A stretch of DNA of 64,000 bases from Tupaia tana (GCA_026018925.1 JAKSZU010000012.1:43005218-43069217), one strand, 5' to 3'; shown: positions 36,305-49,150, numbered from the stretch's first letter. Notes: a model not told the origin generated them from the sequence alone. Translations and numbers: made by a program.

Positions 36305-36562
36305 TGTTTTTTTTTTTTTTTTTGGTCATAGGGTACATGCACTCACTGGAAAGAGACAGAGAGAGAAAGAGGAAAGTGATAAGTCATCCCCCAGAGGGGA
36401 TGACCACACTACAATCCCTTCTCCTCCATTTTTCTCTTGGAATTTTGGACACGCATGCACATGTGCCCAGCGTGATTTTTCAAGTCACCAGGTCTAGGAC
36501 TCAAACTGTGGTCATCAATGTGGGAGTGCAGTGCCTTAATTACCATGCCATCTGCTGGCCCT
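36305..36562 (-). mobile_element. tRNA-derived SINE inserted at the CAGCATGATTT site (first insertion)
   Basis: Complete reverse copy between repeats of the target word at 36275-36287 and 36564-36576. More diverged than its neighbour, so the earlier of the two. Confidence 0.85.
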
Positions 36563-36576
36563 GCCCAGCATGATTT

Positions 36577-36841
36577 TTTTTTTTTTGAGAGAGGTTTTTG
36601 CTATGGGGTGCGTGCGCTCGCCAGACAGAGGAGACAGAGAGACAGAAAGCGAGAAATCACCCCCCCCCCCCCGGGGGGGATGGCCACACCACAATCCCTT
36701 CTCCTCCATTCTCCTCTTGGAATCTTGGGCACGCACGCACACGCACCCGGTGTGAGTTTTAAGCCACTGAATCCGGGACGTGAACTGCGGTCGACTACAT
36801 GAGAGTCTAGCGACATAGTCATTACGCCAACTGCTGGTGCC
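36577..36841 (-). mobile_element. tRNA-derived SINE family A inserted at the same site (second insertion)
   Basis: Younger reverse copy between target words at 36564-36576 and 36842-36854. Contains a run of about 14 C followed by about 7 G in place of the family's CCCCCC-T-GGGGGG. Confidence 0.88.
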
Positions 36842-37189
36842 CCCAGCATGATTTTTAAGTCACCTGTCCAAGACTGGAACTGTGGTCAGCCATGTGGGAG
36901 TCCAGTACCTTAACTACCACACCACACACTAACCCCTATTTATTTTTTTAAGTTTACTTATTTCTTCCATGAGCTAGAATGATGAGGGGCAGAGAGAGAA
37001 GAAAATTCCCAATGGGGTCTTGACGCTATGATCCATACCCAGTAGGCTCAGGTCACAGGCAAGCGCATGGCTGGTGTGCTCGGGGAGGTCTCCAGACTTG
37101 AATTGGGAAGTTTCCCACGTGGGACTGCCTTGCACTGTTGCTGCCACAGTGCTGTTTGGCTCCCATATCAACTTTATATCATCAACATC

Positions 37190-37364
37190 ATTTTTTTTAA
37201 GAGATTTTTTGCCATAGGGCACGTGTGCTCCCCAGAAAGACAGAGAGAGAGAAAGCACACACTTAGACCAGGCGTGAGTTTAAGCCACCCAGTCCGGGAC
37301 TAGAACTGCAGTCAACTATATGGGAGTCCAGCGACATAGTCATTACGCCAATTGCTGGTCCCTC
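37190..37364 (-). mobile_element. tRNA-derived SINE family A, internally deleted
   Basis: Lacks the central CCCAAGATCC...GGGGGGTGATT segment. Flanked by CATCAACAT at 37180-37188 and 37365-37373. Confidence 0.85.
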
Positions 37365-37479
37365 CATCAACATAATTCTTAAGATGTAGGTGAGTTTATT
37401 ACAAAGGAAGAAGAAAACCACTCCAAAGATGACCTATGTGGGTGTTCCCACACAGATGTTCCAGGAAGTAGTCTAGGAG

Positions 37480-37665
37480 CAGGAAGTAGTAGAAAGCTCT
37501 GCAGTCCCACAGAACTAGGTTCAAATCCTGGCTCCCTCACCTTTGGCTTTAGTTTTCCTATCGGTAAAGTGGTAATCAATTATTCCCTATTTCACATAGG
37601 TGGATGAGAAAACACAGGTAAAATGCTTTATCCAATGCTCAATAAAAAGCAACCATTATTCCCCA
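37480..37665 (+). mobile_element. MIR remnant
   Basis: GGTTCAAATCCTGGCTCCC, TTTAGTTTTCCTATCGGTAAA and GCTCAATAAAAAG are classical MIR landmarks. Confidence 0.75.
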
Positions 37666-40600
37666 AATACTACTATCACCAAAGCCAGAAATCTCACCGT
37701 CAACACCTTTTCCACCTAGTTGAGCCCTGGTAAGCTAGCTGTCGTCCAGCTGCAGTCCAGCTAGAAGCTGACAAGAGATGCTGTGGGCCCTCTACCACTG
37801 GAAAAGGATCCAGGCTGAGCGTCTGCGTCCCCTCAAACCTGACAAGCCACCACCTGCCCTCATCCTCTGTGGCCGACTTACAGTAGAACCTAGACCCTTC
37901 ATAGGAAAGAGGGACTCATACCAGGGCAGCTATGAAGCGTAAGTCCAAAACAGTCTCTAGGACAGTGAAAGATTTCGCTTGCTCAGGACCTTGAGGAGAT
38001 GTGAGGGCTGGCATTTGCTCTCTGTTCCCCTGTTCCAGAAGTCACCAAAACTCCTGCGTCAGGACTGAAACAACACTCGAGACTAAAAGTGTTCGGTCCC
38101 CTCTTTGCCTCTTCTAGGCTATATAATGTTTCCCACAGCAGGGAAGTGGGAGGGTGAGGAAGAGAGTCCACTGAGAGTAAGTAGAGAAAGATAGTCTCCA
38201 ACAGAAAACACGTCCTGGCCAAGGCTCCAGGCAAGGCAACTTCACCTGTGGGAGGTAAAAGGGTAGGGTGGTCATGGAGAACTTCCCTTCTGTGGTTCTG
38301 ACTAGGCCTACTCAGTTTGGCCCATATCCCACTAACCCCATGGTGTGCTCAGAACTAGCTGCCCTTAGGATCTGGCTACTGCCATGGTCTCCCTCCACCT
38401 GCATCCTGGTTCTCGGTAAGCTGTATAGCCACAGGCATTCCCAAAGCCCTTGTCTACCTCATACCCTCGGCAGGCCCACAGGTCTGAGGAGGTCTATTGA
38501 AGGCAGCCCCCATGGCTCTCAAGCAGCCTTGAGTACGAAAACAGCAGACCAAACAGGTTACTAAGCAGGCCTGATTGAGAAGGAGGCGGAAACAGGCTTT
38601 GGAGTCTGCATTTGAGAGGAGAAGAGAACGAAGAGCGTCATGGAAGATAAAAGAAAAAGTGTCTTCTATCCATTGGGTCTGTCGGGGCCCTTCGGCTTGG
38701 ATCTCAGAACTCGGCCTAGGCGTGTTGCCAGGCTCTCCCGGAAGACAGCCTCCACCCTGAGAGGCCCGGCGCTGACTCAGGTGGGCAGGGCCCCCTGTCC
38801 TAGTGCTAGAGGCTCCTACCCACAGTTCCCTTAGAGAAGGCAGCTTGTGCTATGCAGCTCTGCATCGAGGGCTGGTCTCAAAGTCCTGGGGCTTCCCTTG
38901 GGCTGGGAAAGGGCCAAGTTGGGAGGGGTGATAGGCGGACACTCCCTGGCCAGAGGGGGCACTACAAAGTGCAGGAAGAAAAGTGTCCCTTGGGCACTAG
39001 CCCTAAGTGACAGCCCAAGATCTTACTCTCCCAGGGCACCCTCTGTTCACAGCCTGCTCATGGCCTCTACTTCCTCCAGCCCACCCTCTGACAGGAGCTG
39101 AGCTTGCTGACTCTCTGTAAGGGAGACTCTTCTCCTGGGATGTGCACCCCTTTTCTTCTCCAGTCAAGGCCTCTCCAGCATCTGGACACCCTTCCCATGA
39201 ATTTTACTACCTCATGCTAGCGCCTGGCTCCAGTCAGCAATTCTTTAGAGATCCTGCATTTGAAATGTGAGGCAGGAGAGAAGAGAGGGCAATCCTAGAA
39301 AGAAAAAGGGGAGAACATACCCGTCTGCAGAAATGGGCAAGGACTACCAGCAACTTCCATTCAGCAGAGCCCACGGCAGAACCTGTCAGGCAGCGAGGGC
39401 AAAGTACAGAGGCCAGGAAGAGCCAGGCCCAGGGCGGGGGCTGCCGGCTCAGCCAGCCACCCTTACTCAGCGAGCAGGCGACACCTTCCACCACCTCCTC
39501 AGTGAAAAGTAGCGAAGCAGCCAGGCCGAGCGGTTCCTGCCTGGGAACCTGGACTGTGTCGCAACCGAAACCACCAGTCGCAGAGAAAGCTTGGGTTTGG
39601 CAAGGAGAGCGAGGGGGGGCAAAGCCCTGCAGCTTCTTGAGGACCAGGGCCTGGTGGTCAGGAAGCTCTGCAGTTCCAGGACAGGACACCAGGAGCAAGG
39701 TGGGAGGAAAGAGGAGCTGAGACAGAAAGGGGCGGGTTTAGATCAACTTCCTTCTCCCCTCCCCCCCTCCCTCCCCGGAAGCGGGCTGCCCCACCCTCCC
39801 CAAGGTGCTTTGCTGGGTAACAGCTGGCGTGAGAGTGAGGAGGAGACTCACTCCAAACAGGGCTGTCATAAAGTCCTTATCTCACCTGTGGCAGGTGGGA
39901 CCTGGGAAGGGGCAGATCATTTTAACAAGGTCTTAAACAGGCTGGGGAGAAAACCATGTGACTCAGATGTGCTGGCCCAGAGGGCAACCCTGCTGAAGAC
40001 CAGCAAACCATCCCCTCAAGAACGAAGTGGGGAAGAGGTAAGCAGAAACCAGCAAGACATCAGTGGCAGATGGACCTCCGACTTCCTAGAAAAGCAGTGC
40101 TTAACCTCAAAAAATGCACACTCCACTTAAGATACAAAACATTTTAGACATCATTTCAAGGAGTTGAAGGACCCTGTGAAGTCCTTTAGAAGTCTATGGG
40201 GTTTAGATCAACAGCCTTTCTCACTGACAGAAAAAGGGATGTTTAATCCTAGATTTTGCCCAAAGGCTGGGGCACAATCCAATATTCCTTCTGCGTCCCT
40301 TCCAGCCCTCCTACTGGAAATCTATTCCGAAGTTCCCGCTCACCTTCCAAGTCTCTAGCACATGCCCCACCCCCAGCCCTGCTGCCTTGTCCCCTAAACC
40401 ATACTGCTATCTCTCAGACTTCTCCCTGAGGACTGGGCTTCCTCAGGCCCTCTTCCTGCGAAGGCCCTGCTGTCTGGGAACATGGTGAGCGCAGGGCAAG
40501 CTGGCTCTCTCTCATCAAGAGAAGGCACTCCTTCCAGACCATTGGCCTCTGTCTGTGACCTAGTCACAGCCTTTCTTCTGGCTTCCTGATCTCTCATTCA

Positions 40601-40839
40601 GTCCATGACTAGAGGCCAGGCTCTTTCTCATTAAGCAACTCTGCAGAGATGTCATGTTGGCAGCCTACAGGGCCCTCTAGGGTCTGAGGGCAAAGCTCCC
40701 TCTATGTCCTCACAGCACCTGGGGCCTAGACCTCTGAGAGACCATGCTACTCAGGGGCGGCCAACAATGCTCGCCTAACTTAGGAGCCCTGGGCAACAGA
40801 GTCAACATTTCTGATACCATCATACAGCCAGCATGTAGC

Positions 40840-40990
40840 CTTCTCATTTTCTCTGTACAATACCTATAAAGTAGGCCCCATTTTCCATCGAGAAATTGAC
40901 AGTCAGAGGTTACATGACTTACTCAAAGTTCCACAGCGTCTGAGTACAGGGAGTTTCCACCTTAGCACAACACTCTGTTCCCTGTAGCCA
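40840..40990 (-). mobile_element. MIR-like remnant
   Basis: CCCCATTTTCCATCGAGAAATTGACAG, GGTTACATGACTTACTCAAA and CACAGC match the reversed MIR 3' half in pattern. Confidence 0.6.
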
Positions 40991-41145
40991 GTTCCCATTA
41001 CCCATTTTTTTTTTTCAACCCTTCTCATTCCTCCCAAAGGTGAGGAAGAAGAGGAGGAGGAGAAGATATAAAGACTCGGAGAAGGTGACTAGGACAACAG
41101 AAAGGACAATGCTTACATCTGGCCAGTAGCTGGAGTGCTGTTTTA

Positions 41146-41404
41146 TTTATTTATTTATTTATTTATTTCATTCAAAAAATTTTTGCTATAGGGTACATGT
41201 GCTCACCAGAGAGAGACAGAGAATGAGAAATCACCCCCCAGGGAGGATGGCCAAGCCACAACCCTTTCTCCTCCATTCTCCTCTTGGGATTTTGGGCATG
41301 CATGCACAAGCACCCAACATGAATTTTAAGCCTCTGGGTCTAGGACTCGAACTATGGTTGACTCCACTGAAGTCCAGCAATGTAACTATTAAGCCAACAC
41401 ACCC
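41146..41404 (-). mobile_element. tRNA-derived SINE family A with target duplication
   Basis: Reverse copy flanked by CTGGAGTGCTGTTTTA (41130-41145) and CTGGAGTGTTGTTTTA (41405-41420). Moderately diverged. Confidence 0.9.
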
Positions 41405-41743
41405 CTGGAGTGTTGTTTTAATGGCCTATCCAGAGGGTCCATAGCCACCCCTCTTTGTCCCGCAAGTGGGCCCTGATCTCAGCAGAAGAGGTCATAGTTT
41501 ATTTTGGATCCTGGGCTCAGGCTTGCCTGGGACCACCTGCTCCTTCTCTAACTGGCAGACTAAAAAGCGAGCGCTTCATTTTTCCAGTCCCTAGGGTTTC
41601 ACAAAGGACAGAGGGATTGTTTCCTCAATCCTATTGTGGGAGAGAGTTAAGGGGCTTTGAAAACTGAGGAAGTTCCAGCACAGACCTCAAGCACAGAGGC
41701 TAGGGAGAGATGGAGTAGGACTCAGATGAAAAGACATGGGGTT

Positions 41744-42011
41744 GGGAACCAGCAGTTAGCGTAATGGCTATGTCGCTGGACTCCCACGTAGTCGACCGTG
41801 GTTCGCGTCTCGGACCCGGTGGCTTACAACTCACGCCGGGCGCGTGTGCGTGCGTGCCCAAGATCCCGAGAGGAGAATGGAGGAGAAGGGATTGCGGCAT
41901 GACCATCCCCCCGGGGGGTGATTTCTCGCTTTCTGTCTCTATGTCTCTCTCTGTCTGTCTGGCGAGCGCACACGCCCTATAGCGAAAAACCTCTCCAAAA
42001 AAAAAAAAAAA
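41744..42011 (+). mobile_element. tRNA-derived SINE family A, young, with perfect target duplication
   Basis: Near-consensus; AAGACATGGGGTT at 41731-41743 and 42012-42024. Shares private variants with the copy at 2,281. Confidence 0.95.
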
Positions 42012-42849
42012 AGACATGGGGTTATGGCAATTCCCTGGTTTTCTAACCCTTTAATTGATCCTGAACAACTGCCACTCTCAACTGACGAAAGCCAATAAAG
42101 CAAAAGAGCATTCTGGGTAGAAGGGAACTCGTGGTAAGCACATACTAGTGGAGGGACTGGATGTTGCCCACTCCCCAAATTAATTGTGATGCTCCACCTG
42201 GGAGACACCCACATTCCCTTAATAGCCTATTGTAGAGGAGTGGCTTGGGCTGTATAAAGCTGTCAAAGGGCTGCTCCCTTTCTCCAGCCAGGGTAGGCAC
42301 GTTCCCAAAAAAGGACACCAGCAGAGCATGCAACTTAAGCGCAAAGCCATGAAAAAGGTGGTTTGCTGCCCTGTAGCTTTCTGAGCTGCAACTCTTATCC
42401 CCAAGGCAAGAAGATCAGCCTGGGCCGTGAAGGGAGCCTGCAGGCCTCAAACCACAACAGGAGAACCCAGAGTCTGTCTGGGAAGACGAGCAGGCACAAA
42501 CTGAGGTGGAATGAGAGAAAGAACAGAGAGCCACCTCCAGCTCCCTCCCCGTCATGCCTAGAAGACACAAAGCAATGAGCACTCAGGTCTTCAGAACTAC
42601 TTGAAATGCTGGGGTCCTCTTCAAACACCATGGATTCTTCTGAGCAACCCAACCATGGCTTTGGAAACATACAGACAATTCCTTGGTCTCTATCTCAATC
42701 CCCAACTACTGTTATCCCAGTAAACCTTTAATGAGCACCTACCTCTGAAGCCAGGGCCAATTGCAATTGCAAAGTTCAGTCAGACCTAGTTTCTACCTTT
42801 TAGAAACTTAGGAGAAGCCATACAGAAGACTCCAGTCTTGCTGCTTACT

Positions 42850-43090
42850 ATATGAGCAAGATAGCATAGCAGAGTCCTGGAGGCAAGCAGCCTTGGGTGG
42901 GAACCTCACCTTTACTAGCTGACTGAACACGAACAAGGTTATACGGCTTTTCTGTCTCCGTTTCCTCATCTGGAACATGACGGTACTAGTTATATTAATT
43001 TTATAGTATTAGAGTTAAGACTAAATGAAAAAAATTCCCATCAGTATTTATCATACTGCCCAGTGCTCAGTAATGTCTTGATAATGTTTT
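42850..43090 (+). mobile_element. MIR remnant
   Basis: TTTACTAGCTGACTGAACAC, GTCTCCGTTTCCTCATCTGG and CTGCCCAGTGCTCAGTAATG follow the MIR order. Confidence 0.75.
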
Positions 43091-44379
43091 CTATGATTAC
43101 CTCTCTAATTTTTAGATTGAAACCTTTGTTTTCCATCTCAGAAGGTTCTCTGGGCCCTGGGAAGAGAACTTGATTGTAAATAAGAACTCGATTTCAAGTA
43201 CCAGAGTGGGTAAGTTGATTCCTATCACCCTATATTCCTTCTAGAGCAAGGAAAAGTCAAATTTCTGCTATGGCTGGGCTGTCAGGCAAAGAAGACCCTC
43301 TTTCCTAACATAAAATCATTCTGCCAAGAGTAACAGGTAGAAGAGAAGGTGGCCACACCACTGCCCTCTGTGTACCCAAAGGAGGATAAAGTTGGTCCTG
43401 CCTGGTTCTTCCCTTTCTCATTAGTTCTTTAACTCCTTCTTCCCAGATAAGGTCCAAGAAACAGCCGACAGATCAGTACCACATGGTGCCAAGGGCTGGG
43501 GGAAGCTCACACTGCCAGCCTTGCATTTATTCGGCTCCTCCCGTACCAGTGGGTTACAGTCACCATGGAGACCAACAAGCTCTTCCATATCACAGGAATG
43601 CCAGCCTGCCAGCAGCCCAGGGCTCTGGGAAATGGGGGTTGTGAGAGGAGGTCAAAGGCAGCCTGCAGCATAAAGGTTTGGCTCACTTTACAGAGGACTA
43701 TGGGGAGCGGATGGGCACTAACCAGGGCAGCTAAAGTGCCTAGGCCTCCTCTTAACTGTGTTTTCCTTGCCTGGTAGTTCCTGCGTTAGCATACTCTCTG
43801 GACTCTGGCTTCTATACCAGTCCTGCCACAGCATACTGGGCAGTTGTTCTCACCCTGGAGTTAAAGACAGACCTGCTGTGGGATATCCCAGCTAACTCTC
43901 TCTGGCTGCCATGAAGGGAAAGGGCCAGAATCGTGGTATGAAAAGTGAATCAGACCCATACGCACTAAAAGAAGTGCTCCATCTGTCATGTAATGTCTCC
44001 TTTAAGTGATCCAGGTGCGTAAACCCTCTTAACCTTTGTTTATCTCAAACCCAGACATTCAGCTGGGATTGGTCACTCCCTTCTCCGGACTCTCACAGTG
44101 CCCTCTCTATACTGTTCATTTCTCTGTGTCTCACACCTTATCTCCCTCAAACTCTCAGAGACCAGAGACTGTCTCGTGCACCTTCGCATGCCATTAGAAC
44201 TTATCAGTGCCCACATCTAGCTGGCTCGTGTTAAAATACTTATAAAAAATAAAAGAGGTCCAACTTTTTGACACTTAAAGTGGCCCTGCCCTGAGCCCCA
44301 GGAGATAACACCAGGCAGAGAAAGGAAGATCAAAACCTCTTGCTACGAGACCCATTTCCCTTTTTTCCAGGTAGTCACT

Positions 44380-44515
44380 GCCCTTGAAGTTCATTTGTTG
44401 ATTACTGTCTGTACTTCCCACTAGACTGAACTACAAAGGGACTCTGGTCTGTCTTAATTGTGGCAGAACAATGCCCAGCACACAGTATTCGATAAAATAC
44501 GGAACGAATAAACTA
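44380..44515 (+). mobile_element. L2-like 3' remnant
   Basis: CCCACTAGACTGAACTACAAAGG, TCTGTCTTAATT and ATGCCCAGCACACAGTA fit the ancient L2 3' region. Confidence 0.6.
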
Positions 44516-45319
44516 ACACAAATAGATAAGAAAATGTGTTGTGATGTCTCCATGCCAGTCTCTGGGATCTACAACCAAAACTCATATCAGCGTTCTCTGC
44601 AAACAATATCCAAGTGGGCAGTGGGCCATGAGCTCCCTCTCCAAAGAATGGATGAAAGGTGGTCACCAAGCTAAACTAGAAACAGACTCAGAATACAGGC
44701 ACAGCGGGGACCAGGAGAGCCCACCTCACCTCACCTGATCCCTGGCTCCCTCTTACTCAAGCCCCCAGCCCTCCTTTCATCAGAGGGGAACCCATTTCTC
44801 CTCTGAAGTTCTTGTTGCCCATGACAACCATCTGGCCCTCCCACTTAAGACAAGTCTTTGCTGCCTTTCTGCATTCAATCCTTCTACTGCTTTGCTAACA
44901 AAACCATTCTGTCTGGCTGTGACAATGCAATGCAACTCAAGAAGCATTCTAAGAGCTTGGGAAAGTGACAGTGACTTATATCAGAATTGTAGGAGGCATT
45001 TATTTACTGTTTGCCACACTGTGAGTTCTGCTTTAATATTTCCTGCTTGAACCAATGTACTGACTGTAAAGCCCTGTCAACGCTAAGGTGCCAAAAAAAT
45101 TCACCCATACACACCTGCCTCCTGTCCTGTTGCACAAATCAGCATTCCCACCCTGCCCCCAACCCTCCCCAAACTGCCTCCTGTTACAGAAAAGCAAAGG
45201 AACTAAAAACGGCAGCTGGGGAGCTCAGTTGACTCACCCAGCATAATCATCTCCTCCCAGAATCTCCCATCTTCTCCTGGGGTTTTTGCCAAAACAAAGT
45301 AAAAAAGAAGCATGAGATC

Positions 45320-45385
45320 TTTAAAAAAAAAAAAAAGAAAGAAAGAAAGAAAAAGAAAAAGAAAAGAAAGAAAGAAAAAAGAAAC
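45320..45385 (+). repeat. AAAG-rich simple repeat
   Basis: A run and GAAA/GAAAAA units, about 65 bases. Confidence 0.9.
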
Positions 45386-46683
45386 CTCTCTCAGCGTTTA
45401 TGCAACAGCCTTGCTACCTGGGTGCAGCTTCTTTAACCCTTTGTTTCTGCCCTTTCCAGTGTGGTTTCCATAAAATGTCTTTACTAGGAGAAGCAAATCT
45501 AGCCCCAGGCTGAGAAACAGGCCTTCTGGGTCCTATCAGTCCCAACTTTGCTGCTGGAAGGTGCTGTACAAGATCTGTGTCTCTTTTCCACTGCACGTTC
45601 CTCTGGAAGTGGAAAACATACTGCCTTCCTATTCTTCTAGTTTCAAAGGAGTTGAAGAAGAAAAAGAAATGGTCAGAAACAACACTGGGACAAAGTTTGC
45701 TGCCTCTGAAATCACCATGGCCAGAGGTCAGAGCAAACGTTAGGAGAAGAGGTTACGGAAACTACACAAAGTTTTTACTGCCATCCTAACCTGAGAACTG
45801 TCCCTGTCAGGTCAAGATGTAATGTGGCTCCTCCATTTAGGTGACTATTAAAAACCCAACTGGCTGCTCTTTTCAGAAGCATACCCCTGGGGCTGCTCCT
45901 GCCCATAGGCAGAGGTTGCTACCTTCTTCCTTCAGCAGATGCTTAAGAACCCACAAAGAACAGGGTGCCTGAGCTGTGGATACCCTGTTTCGGGTGCCAC
46001 TGGACAATGCAGCAAATCAGCTGAAATGGAGAACCCAGGCACAGCTGTTCTCAGAACACTTATGGAAGATGAGGGCGGCTCTCTAGCAACCTTTCTCAGT
46101 GTGTGGGGCAGGTGTCCTTTTGTCTTTGTCATCTAGGAGAACAGATTACTAGTATGATAGATGGTACTTCAGCTCTAAAGTGAAGGGAATACTTCATAGC
46201 ACATGGAGACCTGTTGCAATGGATCAGTCAAGAAATCCCCAACTTACCAAAAGTTCTATTCTATTGAGCAGAAGGAACAATTTTCCCCCAGAAACTTATG
46301 AATAAGTGGTGGTTGTGTTCTCAGGCCAACCCATGAGGGCCCACCACTATAGTTGAAGTAGTATGTGAACCATACTTTAAGAGTTAAAACATTGTTTAGA
46401 TCAAGAAAGAGAATTCAAAGTTGGGACCCAGGAATGTATCTTTGCTCCGCAAACACCAGGGGCAGCAGACACTGAGTCTTCTTAACCTTTAAATGCTGGT
46501 GAATAGGAAACCTGAATAAGAGGGTTTCAAAGCATTTGGAATGTTGGAGCTTACGGCTGAGTAGTAGGGTCAGCAGAGAAAGAAGTCAGATGAAGAAGAC
46601 AAATGAGGCTTCAGGAAAGGACTTTCCAATGGCTATTGCCTTATAGGGGAGAAGAGCTAACTAAAGAAGACCAGGTATGGGAG

Positions 46684-46845
46684 TGGGCAGGTAGCATGGT
46701 GGTTAAGGCACTGGACTCCCACAGGGCCAACCACGGTTCAAGTCCCAGACCTGGCAGCTTGCTTTCTCACTTTCCCTCTCTCTCTGTCCTTCTCTAGTCA
46801 AAATAAAATAAGCAAATAAATAAATTTAAATTAAAAAATAATTCT
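46684..46845 (+). mobile_element. tRNA-derived SINE family B
   Basis: GGGCAGGTAGCATGGTGGTTAAGG head, GTTCAAGTCCCAG, tail AGTCAAAATAAAATAAGC. Confidence 0.87.
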
Positions 46846-46971
46846 TAAACTAAAAAAAAAAAAAAGAGGAAAATCAAGTAGGAAAACTTATAGCTAGGGC
46901 GAGTAAAAGGAGCATACAACCATTATCCTGACATATCAGGGACAAAGACACTCTTTAGAACTGCCTCTCCT

Positions 46972-47216
46972 GGGACCAGCAGATGGTGTAATGGTTATGT
47001 TGCCGGACTCCTACATAAGTGACCACAATTCAAGTCCTGGACCTGGCGGCTTAAAACTCACACTGGGCACGTGTGCATGCATGCCCAAAATCCTGAGAGG
47101 AGAATGGAGAAGAGACTGTGGCATGGTCATCCCCCCTGGGGAAGTGATTTCTCACTTTCTATCTCTCTAGTGAGCATACACACCCTACAGTAAAAATCTT
47201 TCCCACCCCCCTAAAA
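46972..47216 (+). mobile_element. tRNA-derived SINE family A with target duplication
   Basis: Flanked by AGAACTGCCTCTCCT (46957-46971) and AGAATCGTCTCTCCT (47217-47231), two mismatches; a middle-aged copy. Confidence 0.88.
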
Positions 47217-47507
47217 AGAATCGTCTCTCCTACCAGACGACTGAAACAGGGGATGTGCTTTATATCCATCTTACTGGGCTTGCTACTACTGCGGTCTCAG
47301 CCCTGAGCTGAGAGTAGACTGTTGGATCTTGTTATTAAGTGGCCATGGACTGGGCAGGTGCCTTGGCTAGCTTGCCAGATAGATGGAGAAAGGTTCATTT
47401 GTTAGCAGATAAGTAAAGATCAAAACACTCAAGCATCTTAGTGAAATCGACTATATGCAGCTTATGGCTTTAGGCCTAAGGGTGATCCTTGAAGCTAAAT
47501 ATTGTTC

Positions 47508-47679
47508 TTTTTTTAAAAAAAAAAAAATTATTTTATTGAATTTTGTTTATTTAACTTAATTTGACCAAAGAGGAACAGGGAGAGAGAGAGGAGAGAGAAA
47601 GCCTCTAGGTCCAGGACTCAAACCATGGTCGGCCATATGGGAGTCCAGCGCCTTTAACCACCATGCCACCTGCCGGCCC
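47508..47679 (-). mobile_element. tRNA-derived SINE family B with perfect target duplication
   Basis: CTAAATATTGTTC at 47495-47507 and 47680-47692 flank a reverse copy. Confidence 0.92.
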
Positions 47680-47811
47680 CTAAATATTGTTCATTTAAGG
47701 TGGCAGCCATAACAGCTTTGCTGGGGAGGGAAGGTGCTGAGCATTTGTGCCTTCAGCCGAGGAAAGTGTAGGGCAAATCAGACAGTCATTTTGCATTATA
47801 AGTGTCTTCTT

Positions 47812-47978
47812 TTATTTTTTAATTTTTAAATAATTATTTTATTCACCTTTATTCTATTTATTTAAATCTGACCAGAAAGAGACAAAGAGAGAGAAAGCAA
47901 GCTGCCAGGTCCAGCCTCAAACTGTGGTCGGCCATGTGAGAGTCCAGCGTCCTTATCCATGCCACTTGCCTGCCCCAC
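47812..47978 (-). mobile_element. tRNA-derived SINE family B with target duplication
   Basis: AAGTGTCTTCTT at 47800-47811 and 47979-47990 flank a reverse copy. Confidence 0.9.
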
Positions 47979-48004
47979 AAGTGTCTTCTTAAAATGCATT
48001 TTTA

Positions 48005-48548
48005 GGGACCAGCAGTTAGCGTAATGGCTATGTTGCTGGACTCCCACGTAGTCGACTGCGGTTCGCCTCCCGGACCCAGTGGCTTAAAACTCACGCTGGG
48101 GGTACCAGCAGTTAGCGTAATGGCTATGTCGCTGGACTCCCATGTAGTTGACCGCGGTTCGCGTCCCGGACCCGGTGGCTTAAAACTCACACCGAGCGTG
48201 TGTGCCCAAGATCCCGAGAGGAGAATAGAGGAGAAGGGATTGCAGCGTGGCCATCCCCCCTGGGGGGTGATTTCTCACTTTCTATCTCTCTGTCTCTCTC
48301 TCTCTGTCTGGCGAGCGCACGCGCCCTATAGCAAAAACCTCTCAAAAAAAGAAAAAAAAAAGATGAAAAAAAATAATAATAACTCACGCCAGGCGCGTGT
48401 GTGTGCATGCCCAAGATCCCGAGAGGAGAACGGAGAAGGGATTGTGGCATGGCCATCCCCTCTGGGGGGTGATTTCTCGCTTTCTGTCTCTCTGTCTGTC
48501 TGTCTGGCGAGCGCACGCGCCTTATAGCAGAAACCTCTCCTTAAAAAA
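48005..48548 (+). mobile_element. tRNA-derived SINE family A, host of a nested SINE
   Basis: Head at 48005-48100 and 3' part at 48381-48548 form one element, bounded by AAAATGCATTTTTA at 47991-48004 and 48549-48562. Interrupted by a second complete copy. Confidence 0.93.
48101..48380 (+). mobile_element. tRNA-derived SINE family A nested in another family A copy
   Basis: Complete copy inserted at AACTCACGC of the host element; the host sequence is duplicated on both sides (48088-48100, 48381-48393; 11 of 13 bases agree). Same orientation as the host. Confidence 0.92.
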
Positions 48549-49150
48549 AAAATGCATTTTTAAAAATAGTTAATTCATTCTTTTAGAGTCCTAGGAAGGA
48601 CTCTGCTTCCCAAGAGAAAGGAACAGTATAGATGAGAGCCAGCTTAGCCCTGGCCACAGGGGCAGGGAGGCCTGGCTCTGAGCTAGAATTTCTAGCCTCT
48701 CTGAGATGAACTTGCTAACAGCATTCTTTGGGGTAGATTAGATCATATGCTAGTGGAAGCCCTCGGGACCCGGAATGACCAATTAACTAAGAGGTGGTAT
48801 TGGGGAGGAAGTGGAGATTATTAGCTGTACTATTACATAGGCTGTGGACAAGAGAATGCCAGTTATTTTGAAGAAGGGCAAGCAGCCAAGTCTGTAGCTT
48901 TCCACCTCCAAATTTACTCAGAGAGGCCAGGGAAGAAAGATGGCTACACCAAGAAATACACTCCCCCTCCCCAAATCCTAAAGAACAGCTCCAACTGGCA
49001 ATAGGCAAGGTGGTTTAAATAAAGACCTAAAAGAAAAATGCACCTAGGATACCTCTAATCAGATGAGCTGGTTAGGAGGAAGCCACTGTTACCCATTCCA
49101 CTGCTCTATCTAGTCCATGCTAACCACCAAGAACAAAGAACCTCACAGGC

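Larger units (their letters stand above)
36100..36935 (-). mobile_element. tRNA-derived SINE, old, split by two later SINEs
   Basis: Left part 36,100-36,287 (3' half in reverse) and right part 36,843-36,935 (AAGTCACCTGTCC ... head region) read as one minus-strand element once the two insertions between them are removed. The junction word CCAGCATGATTT is present three times. Confidence 0.8.
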
